Source of the DNA: Cryptomeria japonica
Taxonomy: Eukaryota > Streptophyta > Pinopsida > Cupressales > Cupressaceae
Direction: 5' to 3'
Assembly: GCF_030272615.1 (NCBI RefSeq)
Contig: NC_081414.1
Coordinates: 311,564,164-311,628,163 of the forward strand
Length of the DNA stretch: 64,000 bases
Position numbers and translations under genes: made by a program. Below, one piece after another: positions 11,630 to 23,603 of the stretch. The stretch's first letter is position 1, and every line of letters starts with the position of its first letter. The notes under the pieces were generated by a model. That model was not told the DNA's origin, searched no databases, and saw only the letters and a list, made by a program, of their open reading frames with translations.

Positions 11630-14600
11630 ATGAATTACAAATATGACAAATATCAAAATGAGATCTCTCCTTCTCAAGTGTCTTCTTCATTCGATGAGAA
11701 TAAGGATACAAAAATCAGACATGTGGATATATCAGATTTTCTTAAGAGGATTAAAAATCTTGTGGATTATAACATGCAGTGCTTGCTAGATAGTCATATT
11801 CATCTTGCCTCCTCTTTCCCAGTGGCTACCCTAGAGCCAACATTTGTTCTTGCTTGTGTCGCTCACTTAGATCAAGAGACCAAAACTGTTAGAGATGATG
11901 ATGGAGAAGTGGTTATCTGCCTTGATGCTGAAACCATCGAGAAAAATTTTGAAACACCTACAGCCATGTTTTATGTAAAAATCTCAAAGGAAAGTGCAAT
12001 AGAATACTATATGAAGAGGGAGAAGTAATGCAAGCGTAATATCAACAAGTAGATTCAGGAACCACGAACCTGTCTTACCTGGTGGGCTAAGTTGTTTCGT
12101 TGTGACTTCAAAGGAGAGATTGGTGATGCAATCACTCTTTTGAGTAGGATCATGGGTTTAGAGCATTCTAATGTCTTTGAACCATGGATGTATCAGTTCA
12201 GTGTACTCATCAGACAGTCCCAGGACATCTTTTGCGGTGAAATCATTAATGATGCTTTGTGTGAGTAGCTTTCCATAGTTCCTACCACTTTGACCTTCTA
12301 CATGAACTTATATTTGGTGTATATAGCAACATCACTCAGACATTTCCCTGGTCTTTCTACCAAGGGTGATCGCTCTCTTGTGCCTGTGTGGGATTATTAT
12401 TATCAACTACCTTTGAGACCTACCAGGTTGCATTACAAGAGAGTTCAAGATGCTTTCTATGGTCACTACATGTTTTTATTTGATAAAACACTGAAGAATA
12501 GAAGGGTGTCAGACGCTGCATGGGAGAGAGTTAATGAATATGGTTGTCTTTTCCTTCAATTCCCAACATTTACTTATATAAGAGTTGGATGCTACAATAG
12601 ACAACCTTACATGCTTCCAATATAACCAACTGATAAGATCATTCTCATGGAATTGGGAAGGCAACTCATGGCAGTTCATGCGCAACAATAAGTTTGACAT
12701 AAGGTTGGAATGGGGATATCTTCAAGTAACTCATTGCAGATTGGCTAATATTCTCTCATGTCGTCCACAAAGGCTAAAGTTATGGAGACTGAGATCCAGG
12801 AGATCAAACTCAAAAGGTTCAAAGCAAGGGAAAATTTTGATTATCGAAGCTTGAAATAAAGGATTAAGATGTCCTTCATACATGTGCATCGCATAGAGAA
12901 CATCTGGATTGATCTTTGCACAGAAGAGGATATTTGTAGGATGGACTATTGCAGGCTCACACTTGAGCAAATTGTTGACTTGAACCTGCTAAGCATCCTT
13001 GAAGGAAAGATCGATGATGGAAATGTACTTGATTCTGAGTATGTTGAAAAAAGAGTTAATGAAGCACCACTTCCATCATTTCAATGGTCACATAAGGAAT
13101 GTACCTCTATCCTAGACAGATTTTAACCTATTTTGGCTAACACCAATGCTTGGCTCAAAATAAATTGTGTTAGACTCATCAAGATTAAGATTGGAAAATA
13201 AGATGATTATATGGGGTCTGTTGGACACAAGTTTGAAATCAAAATTGACAACAAGGAGAGTGCATCATCTCCTAGTACATGAATCAAGTTGAGAGTTAGA
13301 AGAGCAATGGTACTTCCTCCTAAAGAAGTAACAGTTCAAGGAAAAGAGAAGCCTCAACTTCATATTTAGATCATTGATTCTAAAGATCCATAGGAAGAAC
13401 AGAAATAAGATGATGCTCCTAAGTCCACAACTTCGGAGTCTCCTCATGAAGTTCCTTCTCAGGTTCCTCTTGATGTACCTATGTCTCCTCTTGACATTTA
13501 TGTGGATTCTTTTGCCACTATTCACATTACTCTTGTTCCATTGAGTGTTTCTGCTTAGAGTGTCATTCCAATTTCAGCTTTGGAGCCATCTCTTGATCAC
13601 TCACATGAGGACTTGTTAAATGTTTTTGAGGAGAATCTTGCATATGTCTCTTTGCCCAACTTGTTGCTAAGAAAAAATTGATACTTCTGCTATCAATTTC
13701 GACAAGTTCATGATGCAATCTTCACATCCTTTGGTTACTGAGCAGGCAATAGTTGTTGTTCAAATAAAAACTTCTCCCTGGGTGACTACTGTGGTTCAAA
13801 CAAAACCTGCTTCTTCATCACCTTGAGCTATTTCTGAGGCGGATTCAATGGCTTTACCTCTATGGCTAAGCTCTTTCACTCCTAAAAGAAAGAAGCGGGA
13901 AATTCCTCTTGATATCTTTGATTTTCAGTAGCTTAAACAATCCAAACCCAAGGCTGCTAAAAGAGCTAAGATAGTTTCGAGAGTGACAGTTGATAGCAAC
14001 AAGATGAAAGTTGCAAAAATTGCTGAGCCAATTGTGGATAAGACGCATGAAGAGATGCAAGATTCTAACTATAGAATCACAAGGCTGGAACTGGGTAAAT
14101 AAACACATGTAGCTATCATGCATGATGCTTAGCATTCGGTGACTTTATTGGTGCAATGGTATGATGAACTCCTAACAAAGAAAGACAAGCTATAAGAGGA
14201 GAATTTGCAGCTTATCTCAGTAATTCAAAGAATCACCAAGTCTTCCAAAGAAGGGACCAATCCTTTGAATTCTTTCAATACAAAAGAATCGGTCTGAGAA
14301 GTTGAATGAGCTGCTCAAAAAGTGAAAGCACTGGATTCTTCTGTAGATCAGATTTCTGATCTATGTGCTCAGGTTTTGAAGGAAGTATTCCAGGTAATGG
14401 TCAAGCTAGAAATGACCAAGGGGAAATTGAACCAGACTTTTGAAGTTTTCAAACATAATCTGGAAAAGGTTGAAAGAAACTTGAGAGTTTGGCATAGGAT
14501 GCCACAAGAAAAGTTGAATGTTTTACAAGAGAATGGCATCATTCCTACTAGAACTATGTATTTGGAATTTGGAGAACTTCTAGAGAATAAATCCCTTGTT

Positions 14601-15001
14601 CTAAAAGCACTCATTGAAGAAATTGATGATGCCTTGAGATTGCATGTGGGAATGATACAAGTTATTAGTTCTTGTTGTGGGAAAGTTTCTTGTAAAATTG
14701 TAAATCGAGATGGGGAGTTGTTGTTAGAAGAAGATGTTCTCTTAGATTTGAGAAGAAAGATTCATTAGGAGTGGGATGATGAACATTTTTCAGTTGCATC
14801 AATTCAAGCTTTAGTGAAATACCAAATCGTTTTGCAAGAAATTCAAGCTACCCTTAGGAAGCATAGTCTTACAATTCTTAGTTGTTTTGATGTTATCAAA
14901 ATGGTTATTATTGCTAATAATACCCATGATCGAAATCCTAATGAGTTGCAAGGAATTATCCAGAAGTTTGAAGGATACATGGCCAAGCATGTTGCTATAT
15001 A
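11630..15001 (+). pseudogene. Decayed ~1,100-codon ORF of the 6.3 kb unit, function unknown
   Basis: One frame runs from 11630 to about 13650 through scattered stops (for example TAA at 12026 and 12623, TAG at 12269), then shifts to a second frame that is open at 14322-14768 and, after a TAG, ends at 15001. Recognisable stretches include LASSFPVATLEPTFVLACVA (about codon 60), GDRSLVPVWDYYYQLPLRP (about 12370) and EYGCLFLQFPTFTYIRVG (about 12540). The middle (13300-13850) is Pro/Ser-rich, and the C-terminal 230 codons look like coiled coil. No catalytic motif of polymerase, integrase or transposase was seen. It could be a gag-like or accessory protein of a non-autonomous element; I do not recognise the family. 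Confidence 0.6.
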
Positions 15002-15250
15002 ATTGTTTTGGACATAGTTTTAAATTTAGAATTGTAATTTCAGAATTGTAGTTTTCCTTTCGACAAGTTTACTTGTAAAAAACAATTTTGTAATTGCAAG
15101 TTAATTCATCAGTTGTACTTTTATAATTACAAGTAAGTTCATTACAAGTCAATTTAGAATAGAACTTGTAATTTTGAATAATTCTTAGTTAGTTGTTGAA
15201 TGGGTCCAAGTTAGTTGGAATCCTCCCTTCTTTTTCTCAAGGCTCCTCTC

Positions 15251-15258
15251 CTATAAAT
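15251..15258 (+). promoter_or_regulatory. Strong TATA box CTATAAATA near right end of the 6.3 kb unit
   Basis: CTCCTATAAATACTTGAG is a textbook plant core promoter, 250 bases after the long frame ends. AATAAAA at about 15464 could be a polyadenylation signal. The order promoter then poly-A signal near an element's end is LTR-like. Confidence 0.4.
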
Positions 15259-16071
15259 ACTTGAGGGGGTCTATTATAATTTTTATCTTTAGAAAGCAAG
15301 CAAACTCTGCTAAAATTTACAGCAAGAAAGACTTTGTGATTTTTTTGGTGTAAGTTGAAGTTGAAAGGAATAGAAGAAAATCATTCAAGGATTTAGACTT
15401 TGCACTGAATCTCTTGAGTTTTGTATTCAATATTACCCTTCTTGCATGCGATTCTTGAGAGCTTAATAAAATTTGTCTTGCAAACTTTGTGCTGCAAATA
15501 TTGGAGATTAATATAGATTAAAGTAAAGTTCTTATTGAGGGAGGTTGTAGAACTTTGTGTCTACACTTGTTCTTGAAAGAAGTTAGAGTAGAAATTGATT
15601 TTGTGTTAAGAAATAGTTGTGAAACTTTGAGTTCACACTAGATCTTGTTGTCTTGTGTTAAAAGTGACAATATATTTCAGACTTTGTGTTGTTGTATCTT
15701 GTACTTGTTCTTATTATCACAAAAGGGTAGATAGGATTTCAGATATTCAAGAATTTGTGCTTGATATTGTTCTCCCATCCCGAAGGAAGTGATGAAAGTC
15801 TTTGTGCTTTCAGGAAACTTCATTTCCTTTCTCTCACTTTGTTTTATAAATTGTTGATATTGTTTATCGATATTACTTTTATGTGAAGTGAAAAGAATAT
15901 AGTTTTTCTTGACGAAAAGAAGAAATATTGTTGTCTCGCCCATTTTTAGTTTTAGTTTAGTTTGTAGATAGGGGTAGCCTTATCTAAATTAGGAGAGTAT
16001 CATACTCACACATTGTGGCTGAAACCACAATTTTGCACATTCCCTAGGTGTACAAAATTTTCAACTAACAA

Positions 16072-16279
16072 TCTTGCAAAATGAAAACTCTAATTCCTAG
16101 AATGAAAACGTTAATTTAAAAACCCAAAATGCTATTTTAGGTGATGTATGCATTAAAAGAACTCATTGATGTGCTATTCTACAAGTAAATAACTCTAACA
16201 TTCCTTCTCAAAGTGCTAGACTAGTTCTCCACAAGTACCTATCAAAGACAAATCTGCAAGAAATTGTTAAAATTTGGGG
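16072..16279 (-). mobile_element. Tat leader, primer-proximal part of truncated copy
   Basis: Homologous to 40355-40568 of the main element, same orientation, including AATTTAAAAACCCAAAATGC. It joins the 8190-9759 segment once the 6.3 kb insertion is removed. Confidence 0.8.
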
Positions 16280-16304
16280 CTAGGCCCCACGGTGAGTGCT
16301 AGAA
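16280..16304 (-). other. tRNA primer-binding site (decayed) of truncated Tat copy
   Basis: Read on the minus strand it resembles the Tat-type primer site TGGCGCCCACCGTGGGGCC but with the first half degraded (CTAGCACTCACCGTGGGG). It directly follows the LTR end ATCACA. Confidence 0.6.
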
Positions 16305-17331
16305 TGTGATGTTGTGTAAAATTAGTGTAAATTCATGAAACAACAAATTACACAAAACATCCAATGAAGCATTACATGAAAGAATAAAATCATAAAATAA
16401 AACAATTCAAAGCACTCCCTCAAAACGCCTCATTGCTCTTTATTCTTGAGGAGCTCACATTGTTCATATGATGGCCATCAAATGCATGATATTTGCAAAG
16501 TGAAAACTTGAGAAACAAGAATATCATATGATAATGCAATTATATGATCTATGATGAGATAAACAATGTAATTCTATGCAATTCTAAAGTATGATAAAAA
16601 TTATCATGAAAGGCATTATGCTAGATACTAAATAATACTATGCTAAGCTAATTATGTTGCGAAAGATGATTGTTGATAATGCTACAAAATGCTAAGAATG
16701 TCAAAGTTGCTAGGGGGGGATCACATGTCTGAAATGAGGACTATTTATAGATGTTTCATGGCCAAGGTTGAGGTGGCACAAATCAACAATCAGGATTCGA
16801 TCTGGAGATATCGAAGGTTCATAATGAAGAATTTGGACAAGAGGTTGAAGGAGAAGACATATGTCATTGTTGGAGAGACAAGTGTTGAATGATTTTCACC
16901 AAATACCCACAAAGAGGAAAGTGGCAAAGATAGGAGGGACACGTGGCAATAGTGCCATGTGGGCCAAGGAAGGATGCACAACCCATAGGAAGTTAGGATG
17001 AGATGGTTAGAGAGAATAGGGTTGGTTGACCTATGTTAGCCTAGGGGGTTGGTTAGAAGAAGGTTAGGTTAGAAGATGGTTAGGAGTTAGGACACATGTG
17101 TCCAATTTCAATTAAAAATTCAAATTTAATGAAGAGGGAAATAATTAAATAAACAAATTAATTAAATTTATTTATTTAATTATGAAATAGAAGAAATGAA
17201 ATTAAGATGGGATGAATTAGGAAAATGAACTATATAAATGAATTATTAAGTTCATTTATATAGTATAAGAATTAAAGACTTTCTTTGTATTTAATTAATT
17301 TATCTCCAAAACAAATTTTCTTGTGTATACA
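16305..17331 (-). repeat. Tat LTR shared by two head-to-tail copies
   Basis: 1,027 bp. On the minus strand it starts TGTATACA and ends ACATCACA, and aligns over its length with the LTR at 40593-41609. It is unusual because internal sequence lies on both sides: a polypurine tract (3' end of the main element) to the right, and a primer site plus leader (5' start of another copy) to the left. This is the arrangement left by unequal recombination between LTRs. Confidence 0.85.
16741..16750 (-). promoter_or_regulatory. LTR TATA box
   Basis: Minus strand CTATAAATAG, about 580 bases inside the LTR start. The same site in the right LTR (41044-41053) reads CTTTAAATAG, so this promoter is better preserved than the one in the copy that would drive the main element. 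Confidence 0.55.
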
Positions 17332-17349
17332 TTTTGCCCCTCTTTGAAG
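17332..17349 (-). other. Polypurine tract of main Tat element
   Basis: Minus strand CTTCAAAGAGGGGCAAAA directly before the LTR start TGTATACA. The second element has the matching TCAAAGAGGGGCAAAA at 60208-60193. It primes plus-strand DNA synthesis in LTR retrotransposons. Confidence 0.85.
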
Positions 17350-17828
17350 TGATGTGTGACAACACATTGGTTCAAAGAAAAATTCAATCAATAATGTTGA
17401 TACGATTTGATTTATTGCCCTAGACGTTGATTGCCAAATAACGATACGAGGATGCCCCCTCAAGAGATAAATTGGAAAAAAAAAAGATTTTTAAGGATTT
17501 TTTAGCCATTTTTGAAATTTTTTAATTTTTTTGGAATTTTTAATGATTTTTGAATTTTTTTGGATTTTTGGATTTTTCCGATTGATCTCCCGAAAAAGAA
17601 AATTTAAGCAATGCTTCGACCATTGTATTTTTGAAAATAATGAGATAAAACATCCCACTTAAATGACCTTTTAACCCCTTTTAGTTAAAAAGTAAAAATA
17701 CTTTTTACCACTCATTTCATTTTCACACTTGGTTTTGAAAATTTGAGCTCTGAGAGACCATAGCTATTCCTTGACGAAATCATCGATTTGAGTGTTGCAG
17801 CGAGATCAGTAGCCTCCAAAGTATGGAC
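17350..17828. other. 3' internal region of Tat element, upstream of the antisense PMD gene
   Basis: Noncoding sequence between the polypurine tract and the copia insertion. It shares the motif GATGCCCCCTCAAGAGAT (17452) with the second element (TATGCCCCCTCGAGAGAT, about 60285). By position it should contain the promoter and leader of the plus-strand PMD gene, but no clear TATA box or ATG exon survives. Confidence 0.5.
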
Positions 17829-19055
17829 TGTTGGATATGGCTGTTCATTGTTGCTGCTAGGATATGTTGTTGCCATTGATGTCAACATATTCTTGTGATT
17901 TATTTCGGTGAGTTTGGGAAGATTTTCTTATCCGCTTTTGTAGTTTGGTTTTGTTGATCACTGTTTTGCAGAATCTGGTATATTCTAGTGTGATCAGATC
18001 TTGTGCTAAGGTTTTAGGATATTGTTTGGGATGATCTTTTGTATCTTCATTTCACATGGTTCATGATTTGGTGCCCTGCAAGTTATCTTTCTTTGTGGCA
18101 GTTGTTGATTGGTTGTGTTCTTGAGCTTTCTGATGTTGATCGATGAAGATTTGATAAGTGGTGTCGGTGCAGTTGTTGGTGATGATTCTAACGTTCTTGT
18201 TGGTTTTTCCTAGTCGTGTCCTATTTTTTTTGGCGATCCACATTAATCGTTATGTGATTTTTTGGCAGTTTTCATCAACAAGTATTGATTTGCGTGTTAT
18301 GCGGTATTTCTGGTGGTGTAGCGTGTTGCGGTTGATCTTGGTGTGATTTTCTGTGGATGAGATCATTTGGAAGTTTTAATTGGGTCCATTCTATGTAATG
18401 TAAATCATTATATTAGTCTAGTGATTGATCTTTGTATCGTGTAATGTAATTTTGTGAGTTGAGGGTTGAGGGTTTAGCTGACCTTGTTATCAAGGTTAAT
18501 GAATTGAATATATAGGTGAGTTATTCACTTAGTTTTGGTATCGGTATTGTGTCTGCATTATCAGAGAGAGGTGATTGTGCTAACATGAAATTTTTCATTC
18601 AGTGAAGTGTTGAGGTGAGATTGGTGTTGCAGGGAAGACAATTGTGCTTAACCAGAACTCTCATCAGGAATTTGTAGATGCTATCATTGTAGTTCATTTA
18701 TTTTGGATTGTAGTCTAAATCATATTGTAAGTCAGTGAGACTTCCCTGAGGGTTGTAGCCTTTTGGGCAAATATCTTTTAAGCAGTGAACTCTAGGCAGT
18801 GTGCCTGAATGCATGTGCATTCCCCATTGTAATATTTTTCACATACTACTGCAGAGTATCATCTTACTGTGGGTAGGTTCCCACCATGTTTTTTCCCTTA
18901 ACCAGGTTTTCCACATCAAAAATCTTGGTGTTGTGTGTTGTGTTGTTAATTTGCTTATCAGTTTATCACTTTATGTTTTGGAGTTTAATTTTCTGTATCC
19001 GGTGAAGACTAATTCACCCCCCCTTCTCAGTATTCCTTCTTGATTGCTGCTAACA
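17829..19055 (+). repeat. Copia 5' LTR
   Basis: 1,227 bp, starting TGTTGGATATGG and ending GCTGCTAACA. It aligns throughout with 23604-24861. AATATATAGG near 18507 may be the promoter TATA region. Confidence 0.95.
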
Positions 19056-19057
19056 AT

Positions 19058-19070
19058 TGGTATCAGAGCT
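19058..19070 (+). other. Copia primer-binding site (tRNA-iMet)
   Basis: TGGTATCAGAGCT lies 2 bases after the 5' LTR and matches the 3' end of plant initiator tRNA-Met, the usual primer of plant copia elements. Confidence 0.95.
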
Positions 19071-19111
19071 AGATCCTTTGATAGAAGCTTAATCACTTGA
19101 GGAGATCTGGG

Positions 19112-22100
19112 ATGGCAGCTCAAGGTAATCTTTTCAAGAAGGATAGTCTAAGGTTTTATGGAAGTAACTATACTATATGGAAGAGTCTGATGGACGCGCA
19201 CTTGAAATGTCTTGGAGAGGATTATTGGAAGATTACTAAGAATGTCTATGGTGTTCCTCAGAATGGACCATCTACTCCGGATGAGGTTAAAGAAGTAGAA
19301 TATAACATCAGAGTGAAGGAACCATTGCTTAGTGCCCTGACTGATTCTAAAATGACAAATGTTATGGGACTTCAGACAACGCATGAGATCTGGGAGAAGC
19401 TTGAGATCTTGTATGAAGGTGATAGTCAAGTGAAAGTTTCTAAGTTGGAGAGTTTGAAAGGAAAGTATGAGACATTGAAGATGGGAGATGATGAGAACAT
19501 ACATTCATACATGGTTAAGGTGAATGAACTTGTCCTTGGTATCAAGTGTGTTGGTGGAAATATTGAGGAAGATGATATTGTTGCCAAGGTGTTGAGATCT
19601 TTTCCTCCTGCTTATAAACATAAGGTTGCTGCAATTGATGAGATCTGGAGTGTAACCATAGTAACAAGAGATGTATTGGATGGAAAACTTGTTGCATTTG
19701 AGCTGAGTGAATTTGGAGAATCACATGGAAAGTCTGAGACTGCATTTAGAGCATCAACATCTGTATCCGGTAAACAGAAATATGATCTTGATGAGTGCAA
19801 GATATCCGGATATGAAAGAGAAAGAAGAGAAATAGCAAAGCAAGAAAGAGAGCTTGATGAGCTTGAAGCATTGATTGCCCAGAGATTACCTAAAGGTGCC
19901 AGTGAGTATGATGGAAAGTTTCCCTTGAAATATTTTTCTTGTAATAAGATAGGGCATTTTTCTTCCAGATGCCCAGAGAGAATGGCTAAGTATGACAGAC
20001 ATGATAAGTTTGATAAGCATGATAGGAATGATAGATATGAGAAGCATGAGAAGTATGATAAGCCTTATAAGTCTAACCGGAAGTTTAGGAACAAGAAGAA
20101 CTATTATTATGTTGCAAATCAAGGTGTTACAAATGATGAATCAAAAGGAGATGAAGTTGTGTTTATTTCCATTAAAGAAGATAGACTTGTACCTATTGAC
20201 TCCACTAGTTGTTTTGTTGATGAGAAAGCTTTGGCTGCAAAGGTAAAAGAAAAAGGTGAATGGGTGATTGATAGATGTTGTTCACACCATATGACCGGTG
20301 ATAAAATAAAATTTGTAAGCATGGAAAGGTATGATGGTGGAATGGTTAGATTTGGGGATGACAAAGCCTGTGTGATTTGTGGGAGAGGTTCTATTTCTTT
20401 TCATAGTAAGCTTAACATTGAAGATGTCTTGTATGTTGAAGGTTTGAAGCATAATCTTTTGAGTGTTGGATAGATGGTTGATAAGGGTTATGATCTACAA
20501 TTCAAGGATGGTAAATGCAAGATCTTAAATGCCTCTGGTATAGAGATTGCATCCAGGGCTAAGACTGAAGGTAACATTTTTCATTTGAATGTTGGTGAGA
20601 AAAGTTGTGTGATTTCTAAGATAGATGAGAGTTGGTTGTGGCATAGAAGAATGTGTCAGGTAAACTTTGATTCATTGATTAAGATCAATTCTAAACAAGT
20701 TGTTAGAGATCTACCTAAGATTGTTAAACCTATTAATCCAGTATGTAAGGAATGTTAGTTGGGTAAGCAAACAAGGATTTATTTCAAGAATAAATGGTAT
20801 ACATCTGATGGACTACTAGATCTTGTGCATACTGACCTGTGTGGACCTACAAATGTTAGAAGTGTGTAGGGTGATAGATACTTTATGCTACTAATTTATG
20901 ATTATTCCAAGATGATGTGGGTTGTCTTTTTTAAGGAAAAATCAGAAGTATTTGACAAATTCAAGATATTCAACGCTAAAGTTCAAAGTGAGTCTGGATT
21001 GAAGTTGAAGTGTCTAAGATCTAATAGAGGTGGAGAATTTTGTTTCGGTGAGTTCAATTCATTTTGTGAGATGCATGGAATTAGAAGATAGCTATCTTCT
21101 CCTAGAACCCCACAACAGAATGGAGTTGTTGAGAGAAAGAACCGTATTGTTTTGGATGCTGCAATAACTATGTTGATTGAAGGAAATGTTTTGAAGGTCT
21201 ACTAGAGAGAAGCTATTAGCACTGCAGTCTATACATTTAATAGAGTTCACATCAAAGGTGATATCGGTAAGACCCCTTATGAGCTTTGGTTGGTCATGTT
21301 CATACTATGAAATATTTCAAAGTTTTTGGTAGCAAATGTTATATCTAGAGAGATGAGGATATTGGAAAGTTTGAGGCTAGAAGTGATGAAGGTATCTTTT
21401 TGGGATATTCTACAAAGAGTAAATCCTATCGGTACTACAATGAGAGACGGGGAAGGATAGTTGAGATTTCAAATGTGAAGGTGGATGAGAACCTTAGGAA
21501 GGATATCAGAGCTTATGATGATAATCAACATGTTGTCATGGCTCCTATTCGGCCTGAAGAGCCTAAGAAGAATGATCTGGTAGAGGATATTAATCCGGAT
21601 GTTGTTGCTAGTGAAGATATTTAGGAACCTGAGGATTAGAACAAAAAGAAGACTCTAAGGTATGTTAAATTGAATCATTCTAAGAATTAGATTATTGGTG
21701 ATAAGATTAAAGGTGTGATGACTAGAAGAAGGTTAGCTATAGAAGAAGTATGTTTGATTTGTAAAGTTGAACCTAAAGATGTTGTTGAAGCCTATAAAGA
21801 TGATAACTAGATAAGAGCCATTGAAGAAGAGTTAGATCGGATTGAAAAGAATAACACTTGGGAACTTGTGCCTAGACCTAAGGATAAAAACTTTATTGGT
21901 AATAAGTGGTTTTTTAGGAACAAATTGAATGAAGTCGGTGAAGTAGTCAGAAATAAAGCTAGACTGGTCTAGAAAGGATATTCACAACAAGAAGGAACTG
22001 ATTATGAAGAAACTTTTGCTTTGGTTGCCAGAATTGAAGCTGTTAGACTGTTACTTGCTTATGTTGCTTATAAAGATTTTAAGGTATATCAGATGGATGT

Positions 22101-23303
22101 CAAATCTGTATTTTTGAATGGTAATCTAGACGAAGAAGTTTACATTGAGTAGCCTGATGGATTTTCACTATCCGATGATGGAGACATGGTATGTAAGTTG
22201 AAGAAAGAACTTTATGGATTGAAACAAGCTCCTAGAGCCTGGTATGCTAGATTAGACAAATACTTGTTGAAATTGGGATTTGCTAAAGGTGTTGCTGACA
22301 GTAATCTGTACTTTAAGATTGAAAATGATAACATTTTGATTTTTGAAGTCTTTGTTGATGACATTACTCTTGGTGGTGATGATGATATGAGTATGAAGTA
22401 TATCGGTGATATGCAGAAAGAATTTGAGATGTCTATGATTGGTGAGATGAAGTGTTTCTTAGGTTTCCAGATTGCACAGACAGGAAAAGGCATCTTTATA
22501 TCTCAAACTAAGTATGTGAAGGAACTTTTGAATAGGTGTGGACTAGATGATTCCAAACCAGTTGGAACTCCTATGGTGACTGGTTGTAAATTATCCAAAA
22601 ATGATGAATCTTTGAAAGCTAATAAGAGTTTGTATAGATCTATGGTTGGTGGACCACTATATCTTAATCAAACTAGGCCTAACATTATGCATGTTGTGTG
22701 TATAGCTGCTAGATATCAAGTTGATACGAAGGAGAGTCATGTTACTAATGTTAAGAGGATATTCAGATATCTAAAGGGAACTATGGGTTATGGTTTATGG
22801 TATCCAAAGAATGATGATTTCATGTTGTGTGCCTACACTGATGCAGATTGGGTTGGTAATGTTGATGATTGGAAGAGTACTACCAATGGAGCATTCTTTT
22901 TAGGTAAGAAGTTGGTTTCATGGGCTAGCAAGAAACAAGATTCAGTATCCTTATCTACTGTTGAAGTTGAGTACATTTCTACTGCTAGTAATTGCACTCA
23001 GATAGTTTGGATGAAGCAAAGTTAAAAAATATCCAAGTTATTCATGATGAGCCTACTGTTATATACTGTGATACTTCTAGTACTATAAACATGTCAAATA
23101 ATCTTGTGCAACATTCAAAGACTAAGCATATATCAATCAAATATAATTACTTAAGAGAGAAAGTCAATGAAGAGAAGGTGAAGTTGGAATATGTATCTAC
23201 AAAGGAAGAAATAGCTGATATTTTCACTAAACCTTTGCCTACAGATACATTTATTTACTTGAGAGACAAGTTAGGGGTATCCACCCCTCCTGATGAGAAC
23301 TAG
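19112..23303 (+). pseudogene. Copia gag-pol polyprotein, 12 premature TAG stops and 2 frameshifts
   Basis: Starts at ATGGCAGCTCAAGG and ends TPPDEN-stop. Domains in order: gag (19112-19960); zinc knuckle near 19930 with its first Cys changed to Tyr (YFSCNKIGHFSSRC); protease WVIDRCCSHHMTG (about 20260) where the family's D-S-G is now D-R-C; GAG-pre-integrase WLWHRRM (20633); integrase HTDLCGP (20830), the second Asp now Asn (LRSNRGGEF, about 21015) and the Glu kept (PQQNGVVERKN); RT with DVKSVFLNG (22100) and FVDD (about 22355); RNase H YTDADW (22836) and YCDTSST (23062). One-base deletions near 21290 and 23021 shift the frame. All 12 premature stops (20471, 20756, 20867, 21089, 21203, 21346, 21622, 21637, 21688, 21808, 21970, 22150) are TAG. 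Confidence 0.95.
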
Positions 23304-23414
23304 ATGCATTGAGTTGCATCGATCCGGTGGATTTTAGAGCCTTAATCTTTTATCTGGATTGGTGAGTTGGTGTTGCTACTCTGCTAGAGTAGTCTATTGA
23401 TTTGGTTGTGTGTC

Positions 23415-23603
23415 CCAAGGGGAGAGATATTCATGTTTTATGTTTTGGAGATCTTTGGCATTGTTGTCAAAGGGGGAGAGATATCATGTGAAAAAATACA
23501 TTATCTATCTTGATCTTAGGGGGAGTTTGTCGGTGATATCTTCTTTCTTTGCATTGATTGTTTTTCACATTCATATGTTGCCATCAATGCCAAAGGGGGA
23601 GAT
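23415..23603 (+). other. Copia polypurine tract, with three earlier look-alikes
   Basis: AAAGGGGGAGAT at 23592-23603 directly precedes the 3' LTR. Similar tracts lie upstream: CCAAGGGGAGAGATAT (23415), CAAAGGGGGAGAGATAT (23468) and TAGGGGGAGTTT (23518). Confidence 0.85.

Larger units (their letters stand above)
9760..16071 (+). mobile_element. Unclassified 6.3 kb inserted unit
   Basis: Defined by comparison: 9759 and 16072 are nearly adjacent in the intact homologous leader (about 40340-40355). The flanks read ATCCTTG on the left and ATCTTG on the right, a possible imperfect target duplication. The ends read TGTCTG and CTAACA, LTR-like TG and CA termini, yet no convincing pair of long terminal repeats was found by eye, nor long inverted repeats. 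It holds one decayed long reading frame (11630-15001), two TATA-like promoters and flanks rich in ACTTGTAAT. It may be a non-autonomous LTR element with very diverged ends, or something else. Confidence 0.65.

Noticed and set aside
9760-16071. LTR pair at the ends of the 6.3 kb unit
   Set aside because: TATA boxes occur near both ends, but the flanking sequences do not align by eye beyond short AT-rich motifs.
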